Assembly: GCA_949361645.1 (NCBI GenBank)
Contig: OX442421.1
Span: 1,514,501 to 1,578,500 of the forward strand
From: Spongilla lacustris
Lineage: Eukaryota > Porifera > Demospongiae > Spongillida > Spongillidae
Direction of reading: 5' to 3'
DNA length: 64,000 bases
In this document: piece after piece, positions 9,306 through 20,888 of the stretch
Layout: every line of letters begins with the position of its first letter
Numbering within the stretch: the stretch's first letter is position 1
Notes under the pieces: generated by a model
Database searches by the model: none
The model's input: only the letters and a program-made list of their open reading frames with translations
Told to the model about the DNA's origin: nothing
Program-made: the position numbers and the translations under genes

Positions 9306-12300
9306 CTAGAGAAAAAAATACAATGCTCAAATAAACCATTCAGTGCAATGCTAAGCTACATGTATCTACGTTACCAATTTCCAATGCCAGAGAAAACAGG
9401 CTGCAAATTTACTATGTTAATGTGTACCTGATATATTTTATTCTGCAATTTGATTAGCCCAGAAAAAAACTTATTAAACATTTAACAGCCAATGGTTGCA
9501 TGCAGTAGTGGCACCATTCTATAATACCACGGCATTAAACCATTGGTGAAAATACCTACACATAAGAGTAAATGCAAATAAATATTTGTACCATTTCTCT
9601 GTTACTAAGTCAAAGTAGAGTGTCATTTGTTCAGTCCATGACTGCGTGTTCTGTAGTGCTCTGTAATATATATTTTTACATAATAACAACACACATCCAA
9701 ATATAAGTAAATAAATACCTGTTGGTGTGATCAGTGAACAAAAATAAATCAGCTCCATCATAAAATTCACTAGAACTTCATTTCCTATGAGAACCTCTTA
9801 GGCAAAGCTTATTACAGCAAATATTCAACCATCCAGCAATTTATCCAAGGTTGCAGCTGAACTACTGCCCTTCAATATCTGCACAGCTGTTATCCACCAT
9901 TTGGGAGACTCACTCTTTCACATTCCACACTCTTGCCACTTACTAAATGAGATTTTGCACAGGCCACTGGTCTCATCAATCATGCAGATGGTTTAGATAT
10001 AGAAAAAGAAGTTTTAAAGCGAAATCAAACAAGATGAAAACAAGGCATAGTTCCTACTTGCAATAATAGAAACCAAGTCACATTGGTATGATAAGCACAA
10101 TCCAATGAAGAGTGTACAACCAAGACTGATTAACACTGGATTAGCTAGGGGTGTGACCACAACTATGATAACAGAAAGATTCATGTTTTTTTAATTATTA
10201 TTATTATTTTTAAGCTCATATGGCTAGACATTACTTCATGGCCATCTGACATCAACTCAACTGCAGAATTCGAACATTCAAACAGTGGAATCCATAATCA
10301 ACCCAATGCAAAGAATGCATTCATTGAGGCACAAATACATGATTAAAAGTGAAGAGGTCATCTATCTAGATAAAGAAAGGTCGCATTGAACACAAGCAAA
10401 GTAATTGTACAGTTCCATTGAAATCACACCCAAAACACTTCTCACTCAGACAACTCAGAAATTGAAGAAAGAATGTGCAACTGATCAGCAAAAACATTCA
10501 ACTAAACTTGTAGAAGCAATAAGCAACAACACGAGGAAACGAGTAGCGAACAAAATGCGAGCCATCATTTTTTGATTGTCCTAATATCACAGCAAGTACA
10601 AGTGTATTTGGAAATCAAGAAAGACCTCTAACTACATGTAACCGTTTAGAAAGTTCATTCATAAAGTGATATCACTACATTAATGAAAATTGTTACCTAA
10701 TCGCAAATCTGTGAAGCACATTGTGCAGAAAGAATCTCAAAAGATATCTATAACACACAAGAAGCAAACTAACAACCATCAGATAGAAAGTTCACCTTAA
10801 AATTATGCTCAGTATAAACCTGTCATGTCAAGCCATCCAAACTGACTGCAATCCAAAAAGAGGTAAATTAAATTACATTTACCCAGGCAACAGAATGATG
10901 CTACCTGAAGAACCAAAAAACAAAACCTTGCAATACAAAATGCAAACTGGAATAGGTGTCTTTGACAAGCTACCTGAAAATTAGGAGGCAGGACCTGAAC
11001 ATTCTTGCTATGTTGGCTTGATAAGGCAGAAATGACATGCGGCCATGAAGATGATGGTCAAACTGTTGTATTGCACCATACTTCCTGGTCACGAAGTACA
11101 TGGACTTATGGTAACTTAGCTACTATATGCAAATAATTTGAAGAGAGCTTTATTGAACCCAAAGTCAGACGTTGGCATGCAGTGGTTCTAGTCATGAAGG
11201 AAAATGCACATGGTCCCACTGATAACTGTACCAAACTGGGGGAATCAGTATAAGACCAGCCACCTTTACCCTCCCCATCCTCACAGGCTCAGCAGCAGCA
11301 GATTTCAGTTCAGATACATTTCACCAAGTCCATACTAAGTGAACTCAACACCAATTTGAATTTAACCAGATTTAAAACAGCTTTCTTCCAGCCAGCTAGC
11401 AATTTTTACACTTCTACTATGTATGATTACAGTGCAAATATTGTATCCATTTGTGATGAATGATTAGTAACCAGCTGCAGCAGTGAAAGACAAGTGTGGA
11501 TTAGATTGTTGATAGTAAGAATGCTCTAATACATGTACATATAAATTATAAATGCTTTATTAGGTATTCAGGATAGCGTACTGCAAAAGATTTTCTGTCA
11601 CAGTTAGAAACCGACCAAAGAAAATGTCAGGAATTTGGTAATGCATGATCCATCGTTGCTGAGAAGGTACAAATTTCATCTTTTACTACATCTTCCAGCT
11701 GCTTTGCATGATTTTGGACTTACATCATGCTACAACACTGAGAGGTAAATGGACTATGGTTAGCATTTACAGCAACACAACAGGTGCAAGGCATTCGATT
11801 TCATCATTAAAAAAAAAAAATTCTCCAATTGCTATGCACCCAGTAAGGGGGCGGGGGGTAATTGCCAAAAAAAAGAAATGACTTATTGTTGAATTGGGAT
11901 GCGTTGGGCAGTTGTTCATTGACATATGTAGATGAAATTCAGTATAGGAAGTGAGGGTCTATTGTGAAATAAACACCCCACCTCCTGCAAAAAGACATAT
12001 CAGTCATTTTAACACCCACGCATGGGCAATTGACAGTGTTTACCGCTAATGACAGCACACACACACAAACAAAAAGATATAAGCTCATATCACGATTAAT
12101 CATCACTCTTGTATCTCCCAAAGAGGCAAATTGTTATCTGATTACTGCATCTTCATTTCCTTCTGTAATCATGAAAAGTGGTGCATGAGGATGGGAGTTT
12201 AGTGGACAAGGTGTTCGATGCATCCAAGGACTTCCAGCATTCCACCAAACTACTCATTATTAATAGTATAATAGGGATGCTGAGATACCACCTGTAGAGA

Positions 12301-13110
12301 GGAGTGACCACTGCCAGGGCTGTCAGGGAAGTTGCAAAGCAAGTATATGCGAAGTACTTTCACACATGACACTGTCTTCTGTGTGTCAGTATCCACCATT
12401 CAGAAAAGGGTGGAGAAGTTCAGGGAAAGATTCAGTGATGGGAGGATGAGGTATGGTGAAACAGGCATTCTAAGAATCAAAAGCTTTGAAAGAGTACAGG
12501 GAATTGTTCACAAAGCAAAATGAAGGAATAAATAGAATACAAGTACTATGAGGACCAGAACACAGAAAGAAAGATCTAAGGGAGTAGACACTGTGTAGTG
12601 AAGACCCAAAGGATGTGGGAGAGAAAGGAACATAGTGAGAGATCAGCAGTTCAGACTGGATGCCATGAGGAGAGACTATGGAATTGATGAGGAGTCATTC
12701 TCCCAGCAGTAGCACACCAATGTACAGCATTGGTATGGAGAAGCAGTGTGGTAAGGTGGACTATAGGTTGCAAAGGCTTGGCACATTGCCTACAGTGATC
12801 AGATCAATCATTTTGAAGAGATCTCAGCAACTAAGAGATGGCCAGAATCCTTCCTTCAGGGGTTATACAGGGTAGCCCTTTGGCTTAAAGGTAGCTGGAG
12901 CTTTTATGGTAGTAGCAGACTAAGGGCAACTTTGCAAAGGGAGTCCACTGAGCAGCAGGGGGTGGCTCACAGACAGAAAAGGAGGCTTGACATATACCAT
13001 AGCACTGTGAATTTCCAAATACTCAAAAATCAACATAGATAGAAATTTAGCAGAGGTGGAGTGTTATTTTTTTAAAAGAAATTTTTACACAAGAATTCTT
13101 CAAAAGTCAT
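9306..13110. other. long AT-rich stretch without a supportable gene
   Basis: No open frame here looks convincingly coding. A 69-base segment at 9592-9660 (minus) has good splice signals but does not join the downstream exons in phase. Bases 12190-12970 look like an old coding relic (short lysine/arginine-rich frames, e.g. VSTIQKRVEKFRERF near 12390), but I cannot name it. Short A and AC tracts occur near 11810 and 12057. Confidence 0.4.
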
Positions 13111-15100
13111 GAATTATCACCCCCCCCCCCCCCCCTCCCCAACCCACAGTGAGCAGGAGCTTGGGAGGGAGGCGGTGGTGACCAGGGTGTGCTCCTCTCC
13201 AGTGAGGGACAGGAGGAAGATGCTGGTGGATGTAAAGACCATGGAGTGGAGCCATACCCACTGCTGGAGGTGAAAGATAATGAAGATCGGTACTTTCTGT
13301 TCGCCTAATAATAAGATGCCAATATGGCAATATTACACAAATTCTGATACTTCATGTGGTTCATATCTCTTGGGCCGATTGTAAAATGAACTTTACTATG
13401 TGTTACAGTTGCTAAAGAATGAATTCACCTTTCTCTATTTGCACTAGGTTGGCAAGTGTCCTAAGTGTTCCCGTTCGGTTGAACAACCTAAATGATAGAA
13501 CAACAGGCACAATGGAGCGCGATATAAAAAGGTATAGGCCTATTCATTTGTTGTGTTTTGCTAAGGTTTTTTATTAACTTGAAGACTAGCTCCGACCGGA
13601 CGGTACGGTAAGTGTTTATACCGCACTGTTCCATTGTTTTAAGTCAAACATCGGAGATAGGAGACAAGAAAGGTAAGCATATCACTTACCCGATAATGTA
13701 TCTGTTGCTTTATATATCGAATCATGTATAAACAGAACGAGGATATGATATGTGGTGAGTGAAATATTTTTTTTTACGATATGAATTTATTGTTCGTATT
13801 CTGTACAGGTGCCTTGGATCGAATATATGCAGATTGCCGCCTCGGACTGTTAGTTTGTTGTTTTTTTTTTGTACATGTGCAAAATGATTAAAATTTTAAA
13901 TTGACTAAACTGGATCGGGAACGAGGGGTGGGAGTGGTAGGAGGATAATATATGGAATATTAAGCGCTTAGTATACGGTGACCGACAACGTAGCCACAAA
14001 GTGAATTCAACGGTTTGCTAAGCAACCACAAATGTCGCGTGATCGGTTATATTTGAATATACGCACCTGCGTATATGGTTCTATACGCTGGTGTGTATAA
14101 TACGCTATCGTATAACAAAGTTTTTGCACATGCAGTGATTACTGAATGCATTTGGGAAAGATATTGATGACTGTACGTCGCAGATGTACATACATGTTAA
14201 TTGGTTGTTGGCTATAAATTATATGTGTTCCTCTTATCATTGAGTCCATATACCAGTATATGATCCTTGGGGAAGGGAAATCGAAGCTTCCCGTGTTGAC
14301 TTGTCACCGTACATGCATACCCGGGTGGAAAAAATTCGCGATAATATCGCGATATTTTTAATCGCGGCGATTATCGCGATAATCGCCGACAAATCGCGCT
14401 AAACCCTAGCACTGTTCTGTAAAGATGGTGTATAATACCGTATGTCATAAATGCCTCGCCCCCCAGGAAGGCGTATCACAAATCACGAGATCCATGTAGC
14501 ACAGTGCAGTCGTAACTTCAGCTAGGAGGAGTAAGCTCTATCGATAAGTGCGTTAGACTAGTGTGTGCATGTGTGCGCGCGCGCGACATGTACTCAACTA
14601 GCTGTTGTAATACGTGTGGTGTGTGTACAGGTATCAATACGTTGTTCTTTGCTTCTGGGTGCATGCAGCATGGTCTGTGATAATTTACGTGTCTTGTTCT
14701 ATAGGCTATAGCTAAATGCTTATTTTCGAACCAGTGCTAATGGAATACCGAATATAAAAAGGCAGAATGCCAATATTGGCAATAATGCCAATAAATAATG
14801 TGTGCTTGCGTAGGACAAATGGTGTTCACTCTTCTATGAAACGGAACTCAAAAAGACTATGATCTACTTGTATACATGTAAGTGTCCATTGCAACTCTAT
14901 ACCAGTGTAGATATTGCATTTAGCTGGGATGAATGAATGTGTTCTGTTTCTGTGTTGTGTATGTGTGCACACCAACATACAGTTTTGACCTACAATGCAC
15001 CTAATGCATTACAGCTGTAATAGCACAGATCCATGCATGTGGTGTTAGCAGGGCCGGGGCCATGTATTCACGTTTGTCAGAATGTCTATCTATGCAAGCC
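13111..15100. other. non-coding; poly-C tract and CGCGAT-rich palindromes
   Basis: A poly-C tract lies at about 13120-13135. Bases 14335-14398 are a dense set of CG-rich palindromes built from TCGCGAT and CGATTATCGCG. A TATA-like ATATAAAAAGG occurs at about 13521, but no gene start follows it. No gene assigned. Confidence 0.4.
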
Positions 15101-15114
15101 TTGTCATTGTTGGC

Positions 15115-15345
15115 TACATGTTTGTGTGTGTGAATGTGTATGTGTGCTTGTGTCCCTGTGAGTTGTGTGCATGTGTGAGGTGTCTGGTATGCTTGTATGT
15201 GCTGTGTGTATAGCTCGTAAGCTGTGTGTGCATGTGTATGTGTGCATGTGTATGTGTGTATGTGTGCATGTGTATGTGTGTTTGTGTGCATTTGTATGGT
15301 GTCACATATTACAGTGCATGTGTGTGTGCATATGTGAATGTATAC
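15115..15345. repeat. degenerate TGTG/TGCATGTG microsatellite
   Basis: Irregular TGTGTG, GCATGTGTATGTG and related units. It produces long artefactual frames on both strands (histidine/threonine-rich on minus, cysteine/valine-rich on plus). Confidence 0.85.
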
Positions 15346-15612
15346 ATGTATTGGAGGGGTCTAAAATAGGGCCTGGTGTCCACTGGCAAGGTCCTATAGC
15401 GCACATGTGCTAGAACAACAGCCTGGGACAAGGAAACAATAGAGCTTTTTAACAAGAGCTAACAACCACTTTCTATTTAGTACATATCTGAAGAAGAAAG
15501 TGGACAGGACGGTGAACAGTTTATTGTTCACTGTCCAAAGTGTAGATCTGATGGTATTTAACATGGGAAAAAAATTCACCTTTTTTTTCTTCATATTATG
15601 TACATGTACATG

Positions 15613-15902
15613 TAGTACTGTCTGAGTTTCTACACACCCTGGATTTAAGAAACAACGCTGAGCAGCTTCTCACCACGAAATGTGCTGCTCCAAAGAGACC
15701 TCGAAAGGCAGCTGGGCATTTGACTCAGGACTCTCCTCCATCTGAGCACCAAATTGGACTTTGTGCACAGATTATTAATGATCAGTACTGTGATTTTGCA
15801 ATTACTATATTAATGCAATTCCAAGCAGAGGTTGAAATGAAATCATATATCAACAAACACTCACACACACCCAGAGTATGTGTACCTCATGTGCATGTGT
15901 AG
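15613..15902 (+). CDS. weak candidate exon, unknown
   Basis: An open plus-strand frame of about 95 codons begins upstream of the ATG at 15720 and includes KRPRKAAGHLTQDSPPSEHQ, a basic then proline/serine-rich stretch. Codon use looks more coding-like than its surroundings. I see no clear acceptor and no homologue I recognise. It may be an exon, a relic or chance. Confidence 0.2.
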
Positions 15903-17392
15903 ATCATTATATCTTATGCATGAGATCATATGGTATCAAATGATCTTACAGCTGGTCAAAGTAGAAACATAGTATGTACACAGCAAGCCATACATGTACA
16001 TGGATATAATGGGTGCATGAGCACATTCATTAGGAAGATCTCATTCTGGTTCTGGAATGTGACAGCAACTCTAACATTTTAGCCTTTATCCAGCTACAAT
16101 CCATGCTCAGACAATACAGTGTTTGGGAGCTATGCTATGCATGATATTACCACTGCAGTATAAGTAAGAAACACTAGACGTGCCCTCCCCCACTCCAAAC
16201 ATTACATGACCATGAACGGATATATACATTTTTAAAAGCATGCACGCCAAATACAATATAATACATGCATATACATATCTTATTAAGCTTAATGTGGACA
16301 GCCACATTTTCTTAATACAATACCTGGACAAAATCAAATCTGGCTGAGTAATGAGTATACTTGATTTCAAAGTTATTAACAGATATATACATGTAATATC
16401 GAGAGTTACGTTAGTAACTCTCATATAGGATTTGACCCCGATTATGAATGTCATTAAAAAACGGGACCCGCTTCTAACGGAACTACTATCCATCGGATCG
16501 CTTAGCTCTTTGTCATCGTCGAACAAGCAGTCAAAAACGAGCAGTTTCATGTTTGTTAGATGTCATAAAACCGCGTGGTTGTGGAGAACAAAACATTTGT
16601 CGTAACTCGTACCCAGTCCCACCGTATTTCTCGTTGTTGTTGTTGTTGTTCTTCTTCTACTTGACCACGCATAACTCGAGATAAGAACACTTCTAAGAAA
16701 TGAAAATCACACCAATAGCTTCAGAATTCATTGGCATTCTCGCTTCAGTGGTCAAAATGTATCGAGGCTACATTTTATATATCGGTGGTTGTGTTAGCAA
16801 ATGACGTATATTTAAGCATCCTGTATCTGACAGGACTCAAAACGATTAGAACTTGTTCATATTTTGTTCCAGTACATGTAGCTGTACATGTATATATGTA
16901 ATCCAATGTGTACGGTCTGGGCACTGCATCTAGTGAAATCGTGGCACGTATCCGGTTTGGGCACTAGCGCTTAGGCGGCTATTTACTAAATATCATCGGA
17001 ACCCCGAGCCAGAACTAACCGGTGAGGGCATCACCGGAACCTCGAGCCTAAACTAAACTTTAAAGAGGCAACGATACAACGAAAATTCAGTGGCCATGAA
17101 GAGCTAGTGCAGAACATCGGGACGATTCCATCGCTTCTCCTTCTGCGAAAAGGATGCGATTCTAAGAACGCACGACCGTCGACCGAAGCCGAACATGCTG
17201 CTGGAAAAGTGCTACAGCAGGTTAATCGGCTTGGAAAGCTACCAAACCCAATAGGTACGTTCGAATTGGACTGAGTGCATGATACAATAAGTATTTGGGT
17301 TAGATGTACTAGTACATCAGTTGACCCTTGTGTATCCACGTGACTGAGAGGTCACACGCATACCTTGTCCACGTATACAAATCAGTGGCGTA
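15903..17392. other. no supported gene
   Basis: A 147-codon minus-strand frame (16107-16550) starts with an acidic segment and has a possible donor near 16408. A plus-strand segment (about 17031-17259) is open and ends at a GTACGT donor-like site, but has no ATG. Neither has a motif I can name. Confidence 0.35.
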
Positions 17393-18252
17393 TTTAGGGG
17401 GGGGCTCAGGGGGCTAAGGCACCCCCCTCCGACCCAAGAATGAATATAATTAAAATAATCAAATAGTGAGTCCGCTCATAATTTCTCGATCCCTTCGCAG
17501 GCTATAGCTAAGCGCATTCAATTCACTTCTATTATTAACATCACTATATACGATTACCGTAAAGTCCACTCTGCCCCCACCGAAAAAAATGTCTCGTGTT
17601 TATATTAAGCGAGCGTATTTCCGTAATCATGAACGCAGCTGCATGCATGCGTGCCGTTCTTTAAAATCCTGTTGCCTGGAGTACCAGCTCTTTCCTGAAA
17701 TGCTAAACAGGATGTCGGGAAGCGTTAACGATTACGAAGATGCGCTAGTTTAAAACACGAGACATTTTTTCGTTGGGACATGTATATACGTAGTTGGATT
17801 CCGTTGACTGTTAGACGTCCTCCAGCTGAAAAGCGCATTTAAGTTACTACGTACTTCGTCAACCACTTAATTGAAGCCAGGTGCTGATTACATGCACTTT
17901 TACAATATAAATGGCTCTAAAGTTATCCTTGGCATGGATACAATTTCAGAAGTTTGCAGATCTTCCATCAGCAGATTTGTACCCACAGTGTTTTAAAGCT
18001 GCATTGCTGGCAAATGCCAGAGCGCTTATCGGTATTCACAACATACTCAGCGGATCATTTAGTGTGCTAATGCACTCCGGCTTCGGCGGCTTCTGGATAT
18101 ATATGCGCTCGGCGCCATCCTTGGCGATTGCAGACATTCTTGCAGATTGAGCCGTTAAACTATACTGCTGAGTTGGCGTGGCTGCAAAAAATTTCGCGCG
18201 CGCTTCGCGCGCTATCGGCACCCCCCTCCTTCAATTTCTGGATACGCGCCTG
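17393..18252. mobile_element. MITE with CAGTGGCGTATTTAG-type ends
   Basis: The left end CAGTGGCGTATTTAG pairs imperfectly with the right end CTGGATACGCGCCTG. A five-base CAAAT lies outside both ends, consistent with a target duplication. G- and C-rich runs sit just inside. No transposase is visible; the 79-codon frame at 17911-18150 has no recognisable motif. Ends of this kind suggest a hAT-like element. A second MITE of the TACCGTAAAGT family is nested at 17555. Confidence 0.55.
17555..17790. mobile_element. TACCGTAAAGT-family MITE, diverged copy
   Basis: Starts TACCGTAAAGT and shares several blocks in the same order with 46616-46878: CTGCCCCCACC/CCGCCCCCACC, AATCATGAACGCAGCTGC versus AATAATGAACGCAACTGC, and AATCCTGTTG. 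The right end is degraded here. Confidence 0.6.
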
Positions 18253-18422
18253 CAAATGTCATGTACATCTGTAGATCTATACATACACGTTCGTGTGGCA
18301 TCATTTTAAAAAAACCTTTCTATTCTTTACATTGATGTATGGTTATACAAGACTCTACAACTTATTTTAAAAAAGTAGCACAAGTGTGTGTTACAAGCAG
18401 ACGCTAGGGCTATATAGCAGTA

Positions 18423-19712
18423 CAGTGCATAACATGCTAGTTGATGATAAAATTTTTTGCATCACTTTTACATTTGAGTGGACTTTTTAACAACATGGTT
18501 TGGGATATCCAAAATCTAATTACAGAATATTGTTTATGCATCATCTGGCATTAAAAGTACAAAACCACAACTGCTCACGCGACTTCCTGATTGCATAGTG
18601 TTTCATTTTCAGTAACTACCCTAAATAAGTGGTTTTTAAGGGATTTCTCCACCGTTAAATACTGGATTGCGCTGAAATTCGGTATGTAAGTGTAGCATGG
18701 CCCCTTATCGAAAACTACCGAGTCCGATTTCGAATGCGGGAAACAGTTTCGGTATTGGCATCCTATAAGGACAGATTTTAGAGGGAATTGTGCTTAGTAT
18801 GGAGTTTCGTTGCGTGCACGATCTGAGGTCCCAGGATCAGCTAGTAGATAGTAAAATGATGGTTGAATCCAAGGCTATTGCATTCGTGACTTTACTGATG
18901 GTTTGGCAGCGAATAGAAAGCTTCTAAGTCGGAGGATGAAAAAAAGTCGGCCATATACAATGAATAACATAAAAAGTTGACGTCATTGTATTTTGTGGGA
19001 GTGGTGATCAAGTCGACAACGGTTCTTTTCCTCTTCAGAGGTGCCCAAATAGGTGATGATGCTTTCCTACATCTGATTTATCGCCCGCTTGTGGTCTCCA
19101 GCAGGGTTTGGTTCTGAAAAGAACGCTACCACTCCCACTTTTCAGCCAATGACGTCACTCTATAATGTTATTCATTGTATATGGCCGACTTTTTTTCATC
19201 CTCCGACTTAGAGGCTTTCTATTCGCTGCCAAACCATCAGTAAAGTCACGAATGCAACTGCCTTGGATTCAAACATCATTTTAATATCTACTAGCTGATC
19301 CTGGGACCTCAGATCGCGCACGCAACGAAACTCCATACTAAGCACAATTTCCTCTAAAATCTGTCCTTAATGGATGCCAATACGGAAACTGTTTCCCGCA
19401 TTCGAAATCGGACACGGTAGTTTTCGATAAGGGGCCATGCTACACTTACACACCGAATTTCAGCGCAATCCAGCATGTAACGGTGGAGAAATCCCTTAAA
19501 AACCACTTATTTAGGGTAGTTACTGAAAATGAAACACTATGCAATCAGGAAGTCACGTGAGCAGTTGTGGTTTTGTACTTTTAATGCCAGATGATGCATA
19601 AACAATATTCTGTAATTAGATTTTGAATATTCCAAACCATGTTGTTAAAAAGTCCACTCAAATGTAAAAGTGATGCAAAAAATTTTATCATCAACTAGCA
19701 TGTTATGCACTG
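18423..19712. mobile_element. second mariner-like element with about 570-base inverted arms
   Basis: Left arm (about 18423-18990) and right arm (about 19145-19712) are reverse complements with a few percent mismatches. The ends are CAGTGCATAACATGCTAG and CTAGCATGTTATGCACTG, each flanked by TA (18421-18422 and 19713-19714). The central 150 bases carry no gene. The structure is the same as at 1865-3363, but the sequence is unrelated beyond the initial CAGTG. Confidence 0.8.
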
Positions 19713-19714
19713 TA

Positions 19715-20239
19715 GAGGTCAGATTCATTGTGTACTTGGGAAAACTGTGCTTTGTCATCAATAAAAAAGGTCTGCCCAGGTCAATTAACAGTTTTAACAT
19801 GGCTTCTGTTTATCAATTACCCCATACTGTACATGATTTTGTGAGTAATTGTAAATTTCATTGCATGTGTTTATTTTCTGTATCTTTCAGCTTTTCCCTG
19901 TATGAACCAAAAAAACCATACTGAGGGAATATAAAGGTAGCTTCAAAAAGGCTATTGTAAGGAATAGCATACTGCTATATGGGCTTAATGATGCCTTTTG
20001 CAATCCCACCCATGGTTAGCACAAAAGGTCAGCTGTTTGTGAAGTTAGTGCTGGTGCATTGCTTAACAAGGCACTGAGCATGCATAGAAAAAAATAGGTG
20101 AATTTCTACATGATATTCGTGCTGTTGATGCAATCGAAATTACAGAACCTTTCTTTTGTGATGCCTCTTACAACCAAATAGGGAAGCTTGGTACTCTAAT
20201 GGTACATGTAGGTGTGTGTAATGGCAGACGAGATACCTG
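19715..20239. other. region 5' of the tnp2-like element; no gene
   Basis: Short broken frames only. A stretch near 19937-20090 reads as a decayed coding sequence with stops. I could not find the 5' terminus of the adjacent transposon here. Confidence 0.3.
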
Positions 20240-20795
20240 CATTCATGTACCCTTATGTACCCTACTCCTCCCCATACCTACTACTACCCCTACCCCTCCC
20301 AATACCTACCACTACCCCTACTACTACTACAACTCCTCCCCTAATTACTACCAGGGGCGCCCCCAGCATTTCTGGAAGGGTGGGGCCAGGATAGGGTAAG
20401 GGGGCGTCATTTGACAACCAAATATTACTATAGGGGTGTTGTCCGCTTTCGGCCGATTCAGTCGGGTGGAGGGGGGGGGGGGAGTGGCACATGTTGCTAG
20501 TAATACTGAATACTTTGAAGTGGGGGGGGCCCTGGGGATGCCCACGACCTACTACCCCTATTCCTCCCCTTACCTACTACTATCCCTATTCCTCCCCTTA
20601 CCTACTACTATCCCTATTCCTCCCCTTACCTACTACTATCCCTATTCCTCCCCTTACCTACTACGTATATACCCCTACTCCTCCCCTTATCTACTACTAC
20701 TCCTCCCCCTCTTCTTCCTACCACTACCCCTACTCCTCCCCTTACCTACTACTACCCCTACTCCTCCCCTTACCTACTATTCCCCTGGAGTGAGG
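20240..20795. repeat. pyrimidine-rich minisatellite (TACTACTA-CCCCTACTCCTCCCC)
   Basis: Tandem degenerate units of about 24-28 bases of the form CCTACTACTATCCCTATTCC. The array is split by a short MITE at about 20352-20545. The resulting Y/P/S/L-rich frames (such as 20436-20798) are repeat artefacts. Confidence 0.85.
20352..20545. mobile_element. short MITE inside the minisatellite
   Basis: Interrupts the repeat array. Its ends, CAGGGGCGCCCCCAG and CTGGGGATGCCC, are imperfect inverted repeats. Internal blocks GGGGGCGTCATTTGACAACC and GTTGTCCGCTTTCGGCC recur in order at 39538-39600, and a third partial copy (GTTGTCCGTTTTGGGC) lies near 40158. Confidence 0.5.
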
Positions 20796-20888
20796 TGACC
20801 TCAATGGTCAGTATGTGATGATGACAACGGATGTTCGGATACCAGAAAAACTACGTCACGAGAAAGTCAAAAGCAGCGCAGCGTTGAC

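Noticed and set aside
9592..9660. Exon-like segment (LQNTQSWTEQMTLYFDLVTE) with good splice signals
   Set aside because: Its phase forces a stop in the downstream exons 9223-9305 and 8952-9061, so it cannot belong to that gene as modelled.
17031..17260. Plus-strand open segment ending at ATAG|GTACGT, and the 102-codon minus-strand frame over it
   Set aside because: No start codon or acceptor on plus, no motif on either strand.
20436..20798. 120-codon Y/P/S/L-rich frame
   Set aside because: Product of the pyrimidine-rich minisatellite.
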